NCBI GenBank assembly: GCA_938074565.1
Contig: CALJEQ010000018.1
Span: 1 to 64,000 of the forward strand
Length of the DNA stretch: 64,000 bases
DNA from: an uncultured Alkaliphilus sp.
Lineage (GTDB): Bacteria > Bacillota > Clostridia > Peptostreptococcales > Natronincolaceae
Reading direction: 5' to 3'
In this document: piece by piece, positions 18,055-30,100 of the stretch
How positions within the stretch are numbered: the first letter of the stretch is position 1
Layout of the letters: each line of letters opens with the position of its first letter
The notes under the pieces: model-generated
Databases searched by the model: none
The model's input: only the letters and a program-made list of their open reading frames with translations
What the model was told of the DNA's origin: nothing
Program-made: the position numbers and the translations under genes

Positions 18055-19167
18055 ATGAAACAGTTGAAGGTAATGACGATATTTGGGACTAGGCCGGAAG
18101 CTATAAAAATGGCTCCTTTAATAAAAAAATTAGAAGCTGAAAAAGCCATAGAGTCAATTGTGTGTGTTACTGCACAACATAGAGAAATGTTAGACATGGT
18201 TTTAGATTTGTTTGATATTAAGCCTGATTACGATTTAAACTTAATGAAACATGGGCAAACTATTTCAGATATTACAGTTGGCGTATTAAAAGGACTAGAA
18301 GAGGTACTAAAAAAAGTTAAACCTGATGTTGTACTAGTTCATGGAGATACTTCTACTGCATTTGTAGGAGCATTAGCTGCTTTTTATCAACAAATCAAGG
18401 TGGGACATGTGGAAGCTGGACTAAGAAGTGGTAATATTTATTCTCCATATCCAGAAGAAATGAATAGAAGATTAGTTAGTACATTAGCGAATTTACATTT
18501 TGCCCCCACAAAGGGAAATTATAATAATCTTATTAATTCTGGTGTCTCTGCTAATGAAATTTTTATTACTGGTAATACTGTAATAGATGCATTATTACAG
18601 GTGGTAAAGGATGATTATCTTTTTCAGAATGATCTATTAAACCAAATAGATTATGAAAATAAAAAAGTTATTGCTATGACTTGTCATCGTAGAGAAAACT
18701 GGGGAACTCCAATGAAGAGTATCTTTACAGCGGTACGAAAAATTGTAGAAAGCAATTCAAATGTAGAGGTGATTTTTCCTGTACATATGAACCCAACCAT
18801 TCAAACATTAGCACAAGAAATAATGGGAAATGTTGATGGAATACATTTAATTCAACCATTAGAATATGAAGAATTTGCTAATTTAATGAATAAAGTGGAC
18901 ATTATTTTAACGGATTCTGGTGGTATTCAAGAAGAGGCTCCAGCTTTTGGAAAACCTATATTGGTACTTAGAACAGAAACAGAAAGACCTGAGGCAGTTG
19001 AAGCTGGAACTGTTAAAGTAGTGGGGGTACAAGAAGATAATATTATTAAAGAGATAGATAGATTGCTAAATGATAAGGTTGCATATGAAACTATGGCTAA
19101 TGCTATAAATCCTTATGGAGATGGAAAGGCAAGTGAAAGAATTATTGAAATATTATTAAATTTATAA
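18055..19167 (+). CDS. wecB: UDP-N-acetylglucosamine 2-epimerase (non-hydrolysing)
   Basis: WecB interconverts UDP-GlcNAc and UDP-ManNAc, a precursor for wall teichoic acid linkage units and surface polysaccharides. It is 370 residues, normal length. Motifs are MTIFGTRPEAIKMAPLI at the N-terminus, VHGDTSTAF, HVEAGLRSG, CHRRENWG, LTDSGGIQEEAP and LRTETERPEAVEAGT. The ATG follows ATAGGAGGAAT. It is separated from tagO by terminators, so it is a separate transcription unit. Confidence 0.96.
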   Translation: MKQLKVMTIFGTRPEAIKMAPLIKKLEAEKAIESIVCVTAQHREMLDMVLDLFDIKPDYDLNLMKHGQTISDITVGVLKGLEEVLKKVKPDVVLVHGDTSTAFVGALAAFYQQIKVGHVEAGLRSGNIYSPYPEEMNRRLVSTLANLHFAPTKGNYNNLINSGVSANEIFITGNTVIDALLQVVKDDYLFQNDLLNQIDYENKKVIAMTCHRRENWGTPMKSIFTAVRKIVESNSNVEVIFPVHMNPTIQTLAQEIMGNVDGIHLIQPLEYEEFANLMNKVDIILTDSGGIQEEAPAFGKPILVLRTETERPEAVEAGTVKVVGVQEDNIIKEIDRLLNDKVAYETMANAINPYGDGKASERIIEILLNL

Positions 19168-19268
19168 AAATAAAAAGTGATATTATGAAAATTTTTTTGA
19201 CTTTAAAAACATAAACAGTTAATTTACTAACAAAAAAATAAATGGCAAAACACGTATAATTAATAAGT

Positions 19269-19325
19269 GGAAAAAAAGGAGGAATATAGTTTTTTCCGTC
19301 GAATACATAGTATTGTGGAAAAAAA
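19269..19325 (+). promoter_or_regulatory. alternative-hairpin leader upstream of the atp operon
   Basis: The sequence GGAAAAAA (19269-19276), TTTTTTCC (19290-19297), GGAAAAAA (19317-19324) lets the central strand pair with either flank. The second option is reinforced by AATAC/GTATT (19302-19314). A Shine-Dalgarno-like AAGGAGGAA (19276-19284) lies in the loop of the first hairpin without a start codon. A TATAAT at 19255-19260 lies just upstream. The 5' leader to atpZ would be about 220 nt. Confidence 0.4.
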
Positions 19326-19490
19326 CCAATGTATAAGTAAGCATAGCGAATGTATATTTAAGTAAAACTATAATAAAAACAACCTGTAGTTATTGTGATT
19401 AAATTAACGATAAATAAGATAACTTAGGGTGGATTAAGTAGCTTAAAAAAATTTAAATTAACATGATGCAATTCAGAAATAGGAGGTATT

Positions 19491-19718
19491 ATGGGAAAAA
19501 AAAGTCACCCATTACAGAACTTAGCTCTGATTAGTCATATAGGCATACTAATGATTGTACCAATTTTAGGTGGACTATATTTTGGCCGGTGGCTAGATAA
19601 AAAATTTAACACTGAACCCATTTTTTTATTTTTATTTATTGTTGTAGGGGTAGCTTCTTCTTTTGTAAATCTTTTTAAGGTTGCCACAAAAGATACTCCT
19701 CAAAGGAAAAGGAAGTGA
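19491..19718 (+). CDS. atpZ: AtpZ/AtpI family small membrane protein
   Basis: A 75-residue protein with two membrane helices (about 15-35 and 44-64) separated by GRWLDKKFNTEP. This fits the small AtpZ-type protein found ahead of AtpI in atp operons of Firmicutes, including alkaliphiles, where it assists ATP synthase assembly or Mg2+ supply. The ATG at 19491 follows ATAGGAGGTATT. It is the first gene of the operon. Confidence 0.85.
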   Translation: MGKKSHPLQNLALISHIGILMIVPILGGLYFGRWLDKKFNTEPIFLFLFIVVGVASSFVNLFKVATKDTPQRKRK

Positions 19719-19719
19719 T

Positions 19720-20127
19720 TTGGTGGAAGTGGTAAAGTGTACTCAACTTATTTTGTTGAAAGGGGTAGCCATATTTATTGGACTGCTTTCTGTTGTAAGC
19801 GTAGTTCTCTTAAAAGAACCTAAACCCTTCATTACTGGTTTAGTGTTTGGATCAATAATGGGATTTCTAAACTTTAGATTATTATATATTACTTTAACAA
19901 AGGCAGTGAAAATGCAGCCCCATAAAGCACAGGGTTATGCAGTAAGTAATTACATGGCTAGATATGCAATTACTGGAGCTGTCTTATATGTCTCCATCAA
20001 AGCAGATCATATTAATGTCTTTGGTGTACTTGTAGGTTTATTCGCTTTAAAGTTAGTTATTTTAAAAAAAGAATTATTTCAAAAAGAATTTTGGAAAGTA
20101 ATTTTTAAAAGAAAGGAGGAGAGATAA
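19720..20127 (+). CDS. atpI: ATP synthase subunit I
   Basis: AtpI-type protein with four predicted membrane helices, thought to help assemble the c ring. The preferred start is TTG at 19720 (135 residues) behind AAAGGAAAAGG; the in-frame TTG at 19681 would overlap atpZ by 38 bases. It reads LILLKGVAIFIGLLSVVSVV, ITGLVFGSIMGFLNFRLLY, then two further helices. It sits between atpZ and atpB, the standard position. Confidence 0.82.
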   Translation: MVEVVKCTQLILLKGVAIFIGLLSVVSVVLLKEPKPFITGLVFGSIMGFLNFRLLYITLTKAVKMQPHKAQGYAVSNYMARYAITGAVLYVSIKADHINVFGVLVGLFALKLVILKKELFQKEFWKVIFKRKEER

Positions 20128-20130
20128 GAG

Positions 20131-20835
20131 ATGGAAGGGTTTGGTACAAAAATATTATTTGAAATACCAATATTAGGAGGAATACCATTAACTGAAACAG
20201 TAGTCAATACATGGATAATAATGGCGATTCTTACTATTTTTGCAGTATTTGCAACCCGTAGGTTTGATAAAATTCCTAGAGGAATACAAAATGTAGTTGA
20301 GGCAATAGTAGATGTAATTAATAAGTTTACTGCCCAAACTATGGGGGAAGATAAAAAAGGATTTAGTGCCTATATGGGAACATTATTCTTATTCCTGTTA
20401 TTAGCAAATTTATTTGGTTTATTTGGTCTTAGGCCTCCTACTGCCGACTTAAACACTACATTTGCTTTGGCGATTATGACCTTTTTAATTATCCATACCA
20501 ACGGCGTGAGAAGAAAAGGAGCTAAGAAGTATCTTAAGGGATTTCTAGAACCATTTCCTGCAATGCTACCATTAAATATTATTGGTGAATTGGCATTGCC
20601 AATTTCTTTAGCATTCCGTTTATTTGGAAATATTATAGGTGGAGTTATTATTGTTGGCCTATTATACGGAGGATTAGCTTCCTTAAGTGGTATGTTAGGA
20701 ATTACTTTCATACCAGTATTACAAGCAGCAATACCAGTTGTGTTTCATCTATACTTTGATTTATTTGCAGGAGTACTACAAACCTTTATATTCGTAATGT
20801 TGTCAATGGTGTTTATTTCAATGGCAATGGATTAG
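20131..20835 (+). CDS. atpB: ATP synthase F0 subunit a
   Basis: Subunit a forms the two ion half-channels beside the c ring. It is 234 residues with five or six membrane helices. The essential arginine lies in ISLAFRLFGNIIGG, with the partner region FHLYFDLFAGVLQTFIFVML near the C-terminus. The c subunit next door carries Na+ ligands, so this channel probably conducts Na+. Confidence 0.96.
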   Translation: MEGFGTKILFEIPILGGIPLTETVVNTWIIMAILTIFAVFATRRFDKIPRGIQNVVEAIVDVINKFTAQTMGEDKKGFSAYMGTLFLFLLLANLFGLFGLRPPTADLNTTFALAIMTFLIIHTNGVRRKGAKKYLKGFLEPFPAMLPLNIIGELALPISLAFRLFGNIIGGVIIVGLLYGGLASLSGMLGITFIPVLQAAIPVVFHLYFDLFAGVLQTFIFVMLSMVFISMAMD

Positions 20836-20866
20836 GTTAGTGGGACGAAATAGTTAGTTAATAATT

Positions 20867-21204
<338 letters not shown>

Positions 21205-21279
21205 TAGTTATTTATTGTGGGGGGATTAAAACCTCCCCCGTATTCTTACCTAATATTCTGATGGAAGGGAGGCAATATT

Positions 21280-21783
21280 GTGCAACCATTAGTAGGAATT
21301 AACTGGGATTTTGTTTTCCAGATTATAAATACAATCATTATTTTCTTGGTACTAAAGAAATTTCTCTTCAAACCAGTAACTGAATTTATGGAGAATAGAC
21401 GTAAAACAATTGAAGACTCTATCAAAGTTGCTGAAAACAAAAATAGAGAAGTCGATGGTCTAAAGGCTGAATATCAAAGCAAATTAGATTCTATTAAAGA
21501 AGAGAGAAATGAAATGATAAAAGAAGCTTCTAAACGTGCAGACCAACGGGGTGAAGAAATCATCAAGAAGGCTGAGTTAGAAGCAAAGAAGATTATTGAT
21601 AAAGCTAATTTAGATATTGAAAGGGAAAGGCAAAAAGCCCTTAATGAATTAAAAGATCAAATGTCTGAACTAGTGATCATGGCAGCTTCTAAAATAGTTG
21701 AAAAAGAGTTAGACAAAAACCAACATGACGCTATGATCAAAGAATTTATTAAGGAGGTAGGGGAAGCAAAATGGCAGAATTAG
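21280..21783 (+). CDS. atpF: ATP synthase F0 subunit b
   Basis: Subunit b is the peripheral stalk that holds F1 static. It is 167 residues, with one N-terminal membrane helix (WDFVFQIINTIIIFLVLKKF) and a long charged coiled coil. The start is GTG behind GGAAGGGAGG. Its 3' end overlaps atpH by 13 bases, pointing to coupled translation. Confidence 0.95.
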   Translation: MQPLVGINWDFVFQIINTIIIFLVLKKFLFKPVTEFMENRRKTIEDSIKVAENKNREVDGLKAEYQSKLDSIKEERNEMIKEASKRADQRGEEIIKKAELEAKKIIDKANLDIERERQKALNELKDQMSELVIMAASKIVEKELDKNQHDAMIKEFIKEVGEAKWQN

Positions 21784-22313
21784 TAGCTAAAAGGTATGCT
21801 GGTGCTCTGTTTGAAGTAGCTCTTCCCTTAAAAAAAGAACAACTTTTTATGGAAGAACTTCTTGGTATATTAAATACTTTACAAACATACCCAAAGTTTG
21901 ACCAGTTGTTAAAGTCTCCCCTCATCCATGCACAAGAGAAAAAAGACATTTTCACTAAAGTTTTTCAAGGAAAAGTTAGCGAAGAAATATTAAACTTTTT
22001 ATATGTTTTAGTGGATAAAAGAAGGCAGCTGTATATTAAAGAAATTATTGAAGTGTATAAAACGATGGTGGAAGAGGCAAAGAATATAGTAGAGGCAGTA
22101 GCCATAACAGTAGAACCAATGACTGAAAATGATTTGCTCCAACTTCAATTAAAACTTTCTGCAACCTCTGGGAAAAATGTAACAATTCGTAATGAAATAA
22201 ATCGTGAAATAATTGGTGGGGTTCTAATCAAAATAGGTGATAAAGTCATTGATGGAACAATCAAAAATCGACTTAATAAAATGAAAGAACAATTATCACA
22301 AATCATAGTATAG
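21771..22313 (+). CDS. atpH: ATP synthase F1 subunit delta
   Basis: The delta subunit links the b stalk to the top of the alpha3beta3 head. It is 180 residues, with the N-terminal helical domain (AKRYAGALFEVAL) and the conserved C-terminal REIIGGVLIKIGDKVIDGTIKNRL. It starts inside atpF behind GGAGGTAGGG. Confidence 0.95.
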   Translation: MAELVAKRYAGALFEVALPLKKEQLFMEELLGILNTLQTYPKFDQLLKSPLIHAQEKKDIFTKVFQGKVSEEILNFLYVLVDKRRQLYIKEIIEVYKTMVEEAKNIVEAVAITVEPMTENDLLQLQLKLSATSGKNVTIRNEINREIIGGVLIKIGDKVIDGTIKNRLNKMKEQLSQIIV

Positions 22314-22330
22314 GATAGGGGTGATATGAC

Positions 22331-23848
22331 GTGAATCTCAGACCAGAAGAGATAAGCTCAATTATTCAAGAGCAAATTAAACGATATGAAAATAAATTAG
22401 AAGTAAAAGATGTCGGAACTGTGATTCAGGTTGGTGATGGGATTGCAAGGATTCATGGGCTAGAAAAATGTATGGCTGGTGAATTATTGGAGTTTCCTGG
22501 AAATGTGTATGGTATGGCTCTAAACTTAGAAGAAGATAACGTAGGTTGTGTACTTCTTGGTTCAGATGAGAATATCAAAGAAGGCGATATTGTTAAGCGT
22601 ACACAGAGAATAGTGGAGGTACCTGTAGGGGATGCCCTGTTAGGTAGAGTTGTTAATGCTTTAGGACAACCTATTGATGGTAAAGGTGCTATTCAAACCA
22701 CTAAATATCGAGAAATTGAAAAAGTTGCACCTGGAATTATTAAGAGAAAGTCTGTTCACGAACCATTACAAACTGGTATTAAGGCCATTGACTCTATGAT
22801 TCCAATAGGAAGAGGTCAAAGGGAATTAATTATCGGAGATAGACAAACAGGTAAAACTGCAATTGCTATTGATACCATTATCAACCAAAAAAATACTGAT
22901 GTTATTTGTATATATGTTGCAATAGGACAAAAGAAATCTACTGTAGCACAAATCTATGATGTATTAGAAAAAAGTGGTGCAATGGAATATACCATTATTG
23001 TATCGGCATCTGCCAGTGAATTAGCACCATTACAATATATTGCTCCTTACTCTGGATGTTCTATGGGTGAAGAGTTTATGGAAAATGGTAAGCACGTATT
23101 AATTATTTATGATGACTTATCAAAACATGCTGTTGCTTATCGTGCAATGTCATTATTATTAAGACGTCCTCCAGGTCGTGAGGCTTATCCTGGTGATGTA
23201 TTCTATCTACACAGTAGATTATTGGAAAGAGCTGCAAAGTTAAGTGATGCCAATGGTGGTGGATCTTTAACAGCCCTACCGCTTATTGAAACCCAAGCGG
23301 GGGACGTATCAGCATATATTCCTACAAATGTTATCTCTATTACAGATGGACAAATTTTCTTAGAGTCTGAATTGTTTTATTCTGGTATTCGACCAGCTGT
23401 TAACCCTGGTATATCGGTATCCCGTGTTGGGGGTAGTGCTCAAATCAAGGCTATGAAACAGGTTGCTGGTAAGCTTAGATTAGAATTAGCCCAATACAGA
23501 GAGTTGGCAGCCTTTGCTCAATTCGGTTCTGACTTAGATAAAGAAACACAAGAACGATTAGCCCAAGGGGAAAGAATCGTTGAAATTTTAAAACAGCCAC
23601 AATATCGTCCGGTTCCTGTTGAAGAACAAGTAATGATTATTTATGCGGTAACAAATAAATATCTAACCGACATCAATATTGAGCATGTAAGAACTTTTGA
23701 AGAGCAATTATTAGAGTTTATGAGAAATCAATATGCAGAAGTTGGTCAAACGATCGTTTCAACAGGTAAATTAGAAGGTGAAACAGAAGAAACACTTAAA
23801 AAAGCAATAGAAGAGTTTAAAAAACAATTTAAATCTCAAATAGAATAA
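22331..23848 (+). CDS. atpA: ATP synthase F1 subunit alpha
   Basis: The non-catalytic nucleotide-binding subunit, 505 residues. The P-loop is [15 protein letters not shown], and the alpha signature [17 protein letters not shown] is present. The start is GTG with AGGGGTGAT upstream, 17 bases after atpH. Confidence 0.98.
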   Translation: MNLRPEEISSIIQEQIKRYENKLEVKDVGTVIQVGDGIARIHGLEKCMAGELLEFPGNVYGMALNLEEDNVGCVLLGSDENIKEGDIVKRTQRIVEVPVGDALLGRVVNALGQPIDGKGAIQTTKYREIEKVAPGIIKRKSVHEPLQTGIKAIDSMIPIGRGQRELIIGDRQTGKTAIAIDTIINQKNTDVICIYVAIGQKKSTVAQIYDVLEKSGAMEYTIIVSASASELAPLQYIAPYSGCSMGEEFMENGKHVLIIYDDLSKHAVAYRAMSLLLRRPPGREAYPGDVFYLHSRLLERAAKLSDANGGGSLTALPLIETQAGDVSAYIPTNVISITDGQIFLESELFYSGIRPAVNPGISVSRVGGSAQIKAMKQVAGKLRLELAQYRELAAFAQFGSDLDKETQERLAQGERIVEILKQPQYRPVPVEEQVMIIYAVTNKYLTDINIEHVRTFEEQLLEFMRNQYAEVGQTIVSTGKLEGETEETLKKAIEEFKKQFKSQIE

Positions 23849-23882
23849 TAACGTTATTCCGCTGTAATCGGGAGGTGAGATT

Positions 23883-24743
23883 TTGGCTGGACTTGGGATG
23901 CGTGATATTAAAAGACGTATTAAAAGTGTAAATAGTACAAAGCAAATAACAAAGGCAATGGAATTAGTTTCTTCTGCAAAGCTTAGAAAAGCTAAAGAAG
24001 CACTGGAAAAGACTAAGCCATACTTTAACTCTATGGAAGAAACAATTCATGGGATATTACAAAACACAAAAGGGATAAAACACGAGTTTTTAACCCAAAG
24101 AGATATTAAGAAAACTGCATATATCTTAATTACCGCAGACAGAGGTTTATGTGGTGGATATAACTCAAATATTATCAAATTAGCCCTTAATCATATGGAA
24201 AACAAAGAAAGAAAATCTATTGTTGCAGTTGGATCAAAAGGAAGAGATTTCTTTAGAAAGCGTCACTATGATCTAGATGGTGAATTTACTCATATTTCTG
24301 AAACGCCATCCTTTTCAATTGCCCAGCAAATTAGTAGACTTTCATTAGAACTTTACAAGCAAGGATTGGTGGATGAAGTCTATCTAGTGTTTACAGAATT
24401 TATTACAACAATTAATCAAAAACCGAAGGTGGTAAGGCTACTTCCTCTAGAAATATCAGAAGATGAATATAAAAAGGAAAGTAAAACAATGATTTCCTAT
24501 GAGCCTTCCCCAGAAGCAGTTTTAGATTATTTAGTTCCTAAATATGTAGATAGCATGGTTTTTGGTGCTTTAGTTGAATCTGCCACCAGTGAACAAGCAG
24601 CTAGAAGAGTTGCAATGGAAAGTGCTACTGATAATGCAGAAGAAATGATTGGAAATCTAAAATTAGTATATAACAGGGCAAGACAAGCTTCCATTACACA
24701 AGAGATCGCAGAGATTGTTGGTGGAGCCGAAGCCCTAAAGTAA
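23883..24743 (+). CDS. atpG: ATP synthase F1 subunit gamma
   Basis: The central rotor shaft, 286 residues. The N-terminal coiled coil begins MRDIKRRIKSVNSTKQITKAM, and the C-terminal helix contains ESATDNAEEMIGNL with the closing QASITQEIAEIVGGAEAL typical of gamma. The start is TTG behind GGGAGGTGAG. Confidence 0.97.
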   Translation: MAGLGMRDIKRRIKSVNSTKQITKAMELVSSAKLRKAKEALEKTKPYFNSMEETIHGILQNTKGIKHEFLTQRDIKKTAYILITADRGLCGGYNSNIIKLALNHMENKERKSIVAVGSKGRDFFRKRHYDLDGEFTHISETPSFSIAQQISRLSLELYKQGLVDEVYLVFTEFITTINQKPKVVRLLPLEISEDEYKKESKTMISYEPSPEAVLDYLVPKYVDSMVFGALVESATSEQAARRVAMESATDNAEEMIGNLKLVYNRARQASITQEIAEIVGGAEALK

Positions 24744-24764
24744 AAAGTTTGTAACCATAAATTT

Positions 24765-24817
24765 AGCAGAAACATTAAGTTCCAATTTGAATTGAAAAAC
24801 AAATGTGTGTTTCTGCT
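24765..24817 (+). promoter_or_regulatory. intercistronic stem-loop before atpD
   Basis: AGCAGAAACA (24765-24774) pairs perfectly with TGTTTCTGCT (24808-24817), enclosing a smaller CAATT/AATTG dyad. The structure ends a few bases before the atpD AGAAGGAGGT site. There is no T tract, so it is more likely a processing, stability or translation element that raises beta-subunit output. Confidence 0.5.
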
Positions 24818-24821
24818 TTAA

Positions 24822-26231
<1,410 letters not shown>

Positions 26232-26239
26232 GTGATGGG

Positions 26240-26644
26240 ATGGCCTCTAAATTTCATCTCCAAATCATAACACCCACTAGGACTTTCTTAGACGAAGAGA
26301 TTGAAATGGTAGTATTAAGAACTGTAGAAGGGGATCTGGGTATATTAAAGAACCATATACCTTTGGTGACGCCCTTATCTATTGGTAAATTAAAAATTGT
26401 AAGCGATGGGCAAACCCGTGAAGCAGCTGTTGCTGGTGGTTTTGTTCACGTAAATGGTGAAAAAACTGTAGTCATTACAGATTCTGCTGAATGGCCACAA
26501 GAAATAGATGTGAATCGAGCTAATGAAGCTAAACAAAGAGCAGAAGGTAGAATTAAAAGTAGAACACCAGAAATAGATGCTATTAGGGCTGAAATTGCTT
26601 TGAAAAAAGCACTAAATCGTCTTGATGTAGCTAAAAGAAAATAG
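26240..26644 (+). CDS. atpC: ATP synthase F1 subunit epsilon
   Basis: A 134-residue rotor subunit and regulator of ATPase activity. The beta-sandwich domain (residues 1-85, with EGDLGILKNHIPLVTPLSIG) is followed by a C-terminal helical hairpin that can inhibit hydrolysis. It is the last gene of the operon, followed by a strong terminator. Confidence 0.96.
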   Translation: MASKFHLQIITPTRTFLDEEIEMVVLRTVEGDLGILKNHIPLVTPLSIGKLKIVSDGQTREAAVAGGFVHVNGEKTVVITDSAEWPQEIDVNRANEAKQRAEGRIKSRTPEIDAIRAEIALKKALNRLDVAKRK

Positions 26645-26651
26645 ATAAAAT

Positions 26652-26698
26652 AAAAAGCGTCTCCATTAGAAAATAGATCTAGTGTTGAGACGCTTTTT
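26652..26698 (+). terminator. terminator of the atp operon
   Basis: AAAAAGCGTCTC (26652-26663) pairs perfectly with GAGACGCTTTTT (26687-26698). Confidence 0.9.
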
Positions 26699-26932
26699 AT
26701 TATGTTTATAATTTTATAATATAAATTAGTTGTTATTGGTTTAATATTAATAAAATTAACCCATAAATTCTTGTTTATTTCACTTATATTTACTATTAAT
26801 TATATATATTTGTTAAATTGCACAATTGCAAATTACTAGACAGTTTAGTTTGGCTAAAATAAATTAAATAATTAACTATTTAAAAATGTAAATTTAAATG
26901 GGGTGAACCTATATTATGCCATATTTACAAAA

Positions 26933-26994
26933 TAACACCTCGTAGGCTTGGGTGTTAATTTAATATTGACAGAATATTATTATATTAGTATAAT
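26933..26994 (+). promoter_or_regulatory. hairpin and consensus promoter of the toxin locus
   Basis: TAACACC/GGTGTTA (26933-26957) forms a dyad. It is followed by an exact sigma-A consensus promoter: TTGACA (26966-26971), a 17-bp spacer and TATAAT (26989-26994). The dyad sits just upstream of the -35 and could be a regulator site or an upstream terminator. The region 26701-26932 is AT-rich with nothing else recognised. Confidence 0.75.
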
Positions 26995-27033
26995 AATTAA
27001 CGGGAGGTGAGGGATAAGAGTTAAAGTTTTACT

Positions 27034-27065
27034 GGCATAATGTATTGGTGTATATATTACATGCC
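27034..27065 (+). promoter_or_regulatory. 5' leader hairpin of the subtilase-toxin gene
   Basis: The leader from about 27001 to 27149 contains GGCA-TAATGTAT (27034-27045), which pairs with an ATATATTA...TGCC arm ending at 27065. An orphan Shine-Dalgarno-like GGGAGGTGAG lies at 27002-27011 with no proper ORF behind it. A post-transcriptional role is possible but unproven. Confidence 0.35.
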
Positions 27066-27149
27066 AAATAAAATTCTGATACTAAGAAATAGTACATGTA
27101 AGAAAATTTCATTCAACGCAATAATTAATATTACTAAAGGAGTGTATTT

Positions 27150-30100
27150 ATGAAACATAACAAAACAATTTCGGCATTATTACTAATTGTATTAATATTT
27201 AACATTTTTTCGGTACCAGTACATGCCATAACTGAAACACAAAATACAGTTGCAAATAATGATATGGAAGTATTAGAAACAAATGAATCAAGTAATTATA
27301 ATGATGATAATAATTCAATGAAACAAAAGTATTTAATTAAGTACAATAATAAGGATAAGAAATTTAAAGAAAAGGTAGAAAAAAAGATTAAAGACAAGGG
27401 TGGTAAAATATTAAAAGAACTTGATAAATTAAATATTTTATCGGTTGAGCTAACAGAAGATGATTATAAAAATTTAAGAAATGATACATATATTACACTA
27501 ATTGAGCCGGATTATACAATTGAAACCCAAGAAGAAACTATTCCGTGGGGGGTAAAAAGCATAAAAGCCACGTCAGCCCATGGACAAGAGGTAACGGGAG
27601 CAGGTATTAATGTAGCTATCTTTGACACTGGTATAAGTCCCCATCCTGATCTTAATATAAAAGGTGGAGTTTCCTTTGTTGATGGAGTGCATTCTTATTA
27701 TGATGACAATGGACACGGTACTCATATTGCAGGTACTATTGGGGCGTTACTTAATGGAAAAGGAATATTAGGGGTTGCTCCTTTGGCTAATATATACTCA
27801 GTTAAAACTATTGCAGCTGATGGTAGAGGAAGCTATAGTAGTATAATTGAAGGTATTAACTGGGCAATTGAAAATAATATCAATGTTATTAATATGAGTT
27901 TTGGTGGAAGTAATTACTCTAAAATATTAGAGGAAGCTATTAATCTTGCTTATGAAAATAATATATTGATTATTGCATCGGCAGGTAATAGTGGTTTAGA
28001 TATTACATATCCAGCTAAGTTTAATAATGTTATTGCAGTAGGAGCAATTGATGAGAATGAAATTAGAGCTGATTTCTCTAGCTTTGGAACAGAATTGGAA
28101 TTAATGGCACCGGGTGTTAACACATATAGTACCTTAAATAAAGGGGATTATGGTAGCAAAAGTGGTACTTCAATGGCGGCAGCATATGTTTCTGGAGCAG
28201 CGGCATTAATTTGGAGTGTTAATCCAGTGGTTTCAAATGAAAATGTTAGGGATGTTTTAATGTATTCAGCTATGGGACTAGGTGATCACAATTACTATGG
28301 CAATGGTTTAGTTGATGTAGAATATGCCTTAAGCACGTTTGAAAAGTATCGATCTAATGATACAAAGAATGATAGTTTAAGTAAAATAAAAAATGTTAAA
28401 CGAAATAAATTAGATTCTGAAGACAAATACAAAAAAGAAAAACAAGAGAAGGAAAAAGATAAAAAAGACAAAAAATCTACAGAAGATACAGTTGTCATTA
28501 ATCATGGTAATAGTTTTAGTAACGCCACTACTATTAATGTTAATACTAACATTTCTGGTACAATAGGAGTTAGTGGTGAACGAGATTATTTTAGATTTAC
28601 AGCACCTACAAGTGGTTCTTATACAATTGAAACCACAGGAAGTACAGACACTTTTGGTCATTTATATAATAGTAGCCAAACACAAATTGCTACAGATGAT
28701 GATAGCGGAGAAGGAAATAACTTTACAATTAGCCAAAACTTAATAGCAGGACAAACTTACTTTATACAAGTTAGACATTTTAGTACAGGAACAGGAGCTT
28801 ATGTTTTAAGGGTAAATGCTCCAGTACCAGCAGATGATCACGGAAATAATTTCTCAACAGCAACTTCAATTAATGTAAATACAAATGTAGCAGGTGCAAT
28901 AAACTATGGTGGAGATGAAGACTTCTTTAGATTTACGGCATCAACAACAGGCTCATATACAATAGAAACCACAGGAAGTATAGACACCTTTGGACATTTG
29001 TACAACAGTAGTCAAACACAAATTGCTACAGATGATGACAGTGGAGACGGAAACAATTTTAGAATTACCCAAAACTTAACAGCAGGACAAACTTACTTTA
29101 TAAAGGTAAGACACTTTAATACTTCTGGAACAGGTTCATATACATTAAGGGTGTCACCAACTGAAGAATGGTATTATGCAGAAATAGAGACTGACAATGG
29201 GGATGTACTAAAAGTCTATATGAATAATCTTGGAGAGTCTATTGAAACGAGTATAATTACAGAGGCGAGAGTAGTTCATAATAACAGTACGCTATTATCA
29301 ACTTATAGACTAATAAATGATGAATGGTACCAATCAAACGTGGTTGCATACAGACCAGGTGGGACATTACTTATAGCAGATGTTGGCATAGATGAAAATA
29401 TTATTAATTCGGTAGGAATTTCTAGTATTAAAGTTATCGATATTAATGATATTAGGAATAAAATGGTTAATAAAATAGAAGATTTTATTGGCATTCCTTA
29501 TTCTTCATTAAATACTAATGATAAAAAAATGGTTCAGAGTGGAATTGTACATAGTATTGATAATAATATGTTCTTTGGACTAGCCCAAAAAATAGTGAAT
29601 GTTGGTAGATTAGAACATAACTACTACTATATGAGAGCTAAATCACTAATGGATGCATTTTTTGTAGCAAAGTATACTATCGCTACGGCAGGTAGTGTTC
29701 AAGCAGCAATGAATGCTTGGTCAGCAGCTGGAATTTCTGGTGGACTTGCAATAGCAACCTCTCCATCTGGAGCAGGTACAGTAGTTTTTGGCGCTACCGC
29801 TGCTACTTCATTAGCTGGAGCAGTAACTATGACAGGAGTATCGTTCGTATCAGCAAGTCTAACAACTAGGTCTACAAATAATTTTAGATCTAATATACAA
29901 AAACTACAAGATACACTAGGTTATAAGCTAAGAAATTTAAAAAATAATGTTTTAACTGAAATGGAAAAAATACCTGACTGTCATACAATAAAAGAACATG
30001 TTAATATAACCGATGATGGTCTGTTAGCTAGAGGTGTAAATGCTTCTAAATATCATGATTTAGATAAGGCAACTAGAGCTGTAAAGGAAGCTGTTCTTAA

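Noticed and set aside
27002-27024. Five-codon leader peptide (GTG start) after the toxin promoter
   Set aside because: The GTG lies inside the Shine-Dalgarno-like sequence itself and not downstream of it, so translation is improbable.
28410-28661. Cys-rich minus-strand frame inside the subtilase gene
   Set aside because: It is an antisense shadow of the Lys-rich linker and PPC region. The plus-strand domain order is continuous.
28500-29160. The near-identical PPC blocks as a mobile or CRISPR-like repeat
   Set aside because: The repetition is at domain level within one reading frame and is explained by tandem duplication of PPC domains.
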